Assembly: GCA_022843345.1 (NCBI GenBank)
Contig: JALHNW010000033.1
Location: 1-11,002 of the forward strand
DNA length: 11,002 bases
Origin: Rubritepida sp.
GTDB lineage: Bacteria; Pseudomonadota; Alphaproteobacteria; Acetobacterales; Acetobacteraceae
Direction of reading: 5' to 3'
Part shown: positions 9,022-11,002 of the stretch, piece after piece
Layout: every line of letters starts with the position of its first letter
Position numbering within the stretch: the stretch's first letter is position 1
Program-made: the position numbers and the translations under genes
Notes under the pieces: model-generated
What the model was told of the DNA's origin: nothing
What the model saw: the letters and a program-made list of their open reading frames with translations, nothing else
Database searches by the model: none

Positions 9022-10008
9022 CTACTCCACGCGGATGTCGCGGGCGCGGATGACGTCGCGCCACTTCGCGCTCTCGGTGGCGAGGTAGGCCGGGAACTCC
9101 CCCGGCGTGCCCCCCACCGGCTCGATCGCCATGCCCAGCAGCCGGTCGCGCAGCTCGGGCGCGCGCAGGCTGTCGGCGACCGTGGCCGACAGCCGCTGGA
9201 TGATCGCCTCCGGCGTGGCGGCCGGGGCGAACATGGCGAAGTCGCTCGACGCGGTGATGCCGGGCAGGCCTGCCTCGGCCAGGGTCGGCACGTCGGGCGT
9301 CTGCGGCAGGCGCCCGTCGCTGGTGAGGGCGAGCGCGCGCAGCTCGCCCGAGCGGACGAAGGGCAGGGCGACCACGGTGTCCACGAAGGACATCTGCACC
9401 TCCCCGGTGATGACGGCCTGCATGGCAGGGCCGCCGCCGCGGTAGGGAACGTGCTGGAGCCTGATGCCCGCCGCGCCGGCCAGCATCTCGGGCGCCAGGT
9501 GGTTGGCCGAGCCGATGCCGCCGGAGCCGTAGCTGATCGTGTCCGGCGCCGCCCGCGCCGCCGCGATGAGTTCCGCCAGGGTGCGGATGCGCGAGTCGCC
9601 CCTGACGCATACGAAGAAGCCGTTGCTGGCCAGCAGGCCGATCGGGGCGAAGTCGCGCTCCTGGTTGTAGGGCAGGTTCGCGTAAAGGTGAGGGTTGATG
9701 GCGTAGGTGCTGTTGGGCGTGACGAGCAGCGTGTAGCCGTCCGGCCGGGCGCGCGCCACGCTGCCGCTGCCGACCGCCCCGTTGGCGCTCGCCCGGTTGT
9801 CCACCACGAATTGCTGCCCCAGCCGCGCCGAGAGCTGGCCCGCGACGAGGCGCGCGATGATGTCGGTGGAGCCGCCGGCGGCGAAGGGGGCGACGATCGT
9901 CGCCGTCCGCGTGGGGTATCCCGGCTGGGCGGCCGCCGGCCGGGCCATCGCCGCGGCGCCCAGCAGGCCGAGGGCCGAGCGGCCGAAATCGCGTCGGAGG
10001 AGCGTCAT
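9022..10008 (-). CDS. Tripartite tricarboxylate transporter (Bug-family) periplasmic binding protein
   Basis: A 328-residue periplasmic solute-binding protein of the Bug/TctC family, which captures carboxylates or related small molecules for TTT-type transporters. The N-terminus LLRRDFGRSALGLLGAAA has a twin arginine before a hydrophobic stretch and a PAAAQ cleavage region (about residue 28), suggesting Tat or Sec export. The mature part has the family marks YPTRTATIVAPFAAGGSTD near 33-51, VDNRASANG, ARARPDGYTLL, PYNQERDF, HVPYRGGGPAMQA and PDVPTLAEAG. The ATG at 10008 has AGGGA 9 bases upstream; an ORF start at 10077 adds an arginine-rich leader that hides the signal peptide and is rejected. 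No TctA/TctB membrane subunits are in the window, so it looks like an orphan receptor, common in some proteobacteria. It converges with yqeY, leaving 3 bases between stops. The substrate is unknown. Confidence 0.92.
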   Translation of the reverse strand: MTLLRRDFGRSALGLLGAAAMARPAAAQPGYPTRTATIVAPFAAGGSTDIIARLVAGQLSARLGQQFVVDNRASANGAVGSGSVARARPDGYTLLVTPNSTYAINPHLYANLPYNQERDFAPIGLLASNGFFVCVRGDSRIRTLAELIAAARAAPDTISYGSGGIGSANHLAPEMLAGAAGIRLQHVPYRGGGPAMQAVITGEVQMSFVDTVVALPFVRSGELRALALTSDGRLPQTPDVPTLAEAGLPGITASSDFAMFAPAATPEAIIQRLSATVADSLRAPELRDRLLGMAIEPVGGTPGEFPAYLATESAKWRDVIRARDIRVE

Positions 10009-10217
10009 CGCGTCAGGTCCCTGTGCAGCATGGGCGCGCCGGGCGGGCCGGCGCGGAAGGCGCACCATCAGGCGCAAAGGGGCGGCGGCACGGGGCCAAG
10101 CCGGCTGGCGCGTGTTCCCATCCCCGATCCACCTGAAGCCGGTGCTTGCCCGCCACCTTGTGGGGCGGCGATGGCGGCGTCAACCGGCGCGTCTTCGCCG
10201 GCCCGCGCCGGGCCGGG
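10009..10217. other. Intergenic region between moeA and the Bug-family gene
   Basis: This is the largest gap in the window (209 bases). It should carry the promoter of the minus-strand Bug gene. A -35-like TTGACG occurs on the minus strand at 10178-10183, but no good -10 follows at 16-18 bp. Its moeA-proximal end holds a perfect hairpin (10198-10216). No further gene, RNA gene or repeat family is visible. Confidence 0.4.
10198..10216 (-). terminator. Hairpin just after the moeA stop codon
   Basis: CCGGCCCG (10198-10205) and CGGGCCGG (10209-10216) are perfect 8-bp arms around a 3-base loop. The stem begins one base after the moeA stop codon (10218-10220). The next bases on the minus strand are CGAAGACG, with no U-tract, so it is a candidate terminator or mRNA-end stabiliser and not a classic intrinsic terminator. 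Confidence 0.4.
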
Positions 10218-11002
10218 TCACACGCCCAGCGCCCGCAAATCCACGCAGTCCACCGTCGCGCCCGCCTCCAGCGCGCGCGCGAAGGGCGCGCGCAGCACCA
10301 GCGCGTCGGCTCCGGCCAGCACGCGCAGCATGGAGCTGTCCTGCATCGCGGCCGGCGTCACGCCGTCCGGCCCCAGGGTGGCGCGCAGGTGGTCGGCGCG
10401 CCTGTCGTTCTCCGGCAACGCCACGGTGCAGCGCGCCTGCATCACGGGCAGCGCGGGCGCCACCTGGCCCCCCAGCCGCGCCAGAACCGGCAGCAGGAAC
10501 ACCACGGCGCAGACCACGGTGGAAACCGGGTTGCCCGGGAAGCCGATCACCGGCAGCCCGTTCCAGTCGCCGAAGACCAGCGGCTTGCCCGGCCGCATGG
10601 CGATCTTCCAGAAATCCAGCCGGAAGCCCTCGCGCGCCAGGGCGGCCACGGTCTGGTCGTGGTCGCCCACGCTGGCGCCGCCGGTGGTCAGCAGCAGGTC
10701 GGCCCCCCGCGCGCCGCGGGCGATGGCGAGCAGCGCGGCGGGGTCGTCCGGTGCCACGGGCAGGATCGTCGCCTCAGCCCCCGCGGCACGGATCATCGCG
10801 GCCAGCGCGAAGCTGTTGGAGGACACGATGCCCCCCGGCGGCAACGGCTCGCCGGGCAGCGCGATCTCATCCCCCGTGGCGAGGATGGCGACGCGCGGGC
10901 GGCGATGCGCCTGCACCCAGGGGTGCCCGGCGGCTGCGGCCAGCCCGACATCGCGCGCGGAAAGCCGGCGCCCCGGGGCCAGCAGCGCGTCGCCCACGGC
11001 GA
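10218..11002 (-). CDS. moeA: Molybdopterin molybdenumtransferase MoeA, C-terminal part (cut by window edge)
   Basis: MoeA inserts molybdate into adenylylated molybdopterin in molybdenum cofactor synthesis. The visible 261 codons cover the second half of the enzyme. RRPRVAILATGDEI opens the MogA-like catalytic domain, followed by GGIVSSNSFALAAMIRAAGAE, here split as SSNSFAL and MIRAAGAE. The active-site block TTGGASVGDHDQT comes next, then AMRPGKPLVFG and the conserved GFPGNPVSTVV. The C-terminal beta-barrel domain IV follows. The frame continues without a stop to the right edge; the GTG at 10997 is an internal valine, not a start. The stop at 10218 is followed at once by a hairpin. Other moa/mob genes are not in view. 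Confidence 0.95.
   Translation of the reverse strand, partial: AVGDALLAPGRRLSARDVGLAAAAGHPWVQAHRRPRVAILATGDEIALPGEPLPPGGIVSSNSFALAAMIRAAGAEATILPVAPDDPAALLAIARGARGADLLLTTGGASVGDHDQTVAALAREGFRLDFWKIAMRPGKPLVFGDWNGLPVIGFPGNPVSTVVCAVVFLLPVLARLGGQVAPALPVMQARCTVALPENDRRADHLRATLGPDGVTPAAMQDSSMLRVLAGADALVLRAPFARALEAGATVDCVDLRALGV

Noticed and set aside
10009..10077. Longer N-terminus for the Bug-family protein from 10077
   Set aside because: It adds an Arg-rich leader in front of an otherwise normal signal peptide; the ATG at 10008 has a ribosome site and the expected RR-hydrophobic-AAA export signal.
10155..10183. Possible promoter for the Bug gene (TTGACG at 10178-10183)
   Set aside because: The -35 match is good, but the hexamer 17 bp downstream (CAAGGT) matches the -10 consensus poorly, so I do not list it as a promoter.

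Overview
The window is chromosomal, very GC-rich DNA (almost every third codon position is G or C) from what looks like an alphaproteobacterium, most likely an Acetobacteraceae/Roseomonas-like Rhodospirillales member. This is inferred from the car-greA linkage, the alphaproteobacterial look of GreA and CarB, and a stand-alone periplasmic Bug-type binding protein. I see no rRNA, tRNA, CRISPR array, insertion sequence or phage gene.

Layout: (1) bases 1-51 may hold the last codons of a plus-strand gene. (2) Bases 60-176 hold three tandem copies of a strong hairpin; the third contains the ilvA stop codon. (3) Bases 162-8482, all minus strand, form one long gene run read from right to left: carA (with an N-terminal helix-turn-helix domain), an SDR oxidoreductase, a LysE/RhtB exporter, two small membrane proteins, carB, greA, ilvA. 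From carA to carB the genes overlap or nearly touch, so the two carbamoyl-phosphate synthase subunits sit in one transcription unit but are separated by four accessory genes. (4) Bases 8483-8565 are an AT-richer divergent control region. (5) yqeY (plus) and a Bug-family binding protein (minus) converge with 3 bases between them. (6) After a 209-base gap comes the 3' part of moeA (minus), cut by the window edge.

The most interesting part is the carA control region. The carA frame extends upstream of its usual start, with normal coding composition, into a Cro-like helix-turn-helix domain. Just upstream are two 17-bp palindromes of the form GGGAA-N7-TTCCC, arranged as arms of a larger 53-bp dyad. 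The first palindrome exactly fills the 17-bp spacer of a plausible promoter (TCGACC / TATACC), whose -10 lies 6 bases before the HTH-carA ATG. That is leaderless geometry. A normal Shine-Dalgarno (GAGGAA) precedes the internal ATG where ordinary CarA proteins begin. Together this suggests a self-regulating HTH-CarA enzyme-regulator and possibly two CarA isoforms. The sequence parts are directly visible; the regulatory model is inference.

Metabolically the cluster makes carbamoyl phosphate for pyrimidines and arginine (CarA glutaminase plus CarB synthetase, with the UMP/ornithine-sensing domain of CarB intact). It adds transcript-cleavage factor GreA and threonine ammonia-lyase for isoleucine precursor supply, and carries an amino-acid-exporter-like gene of unknown substrate.
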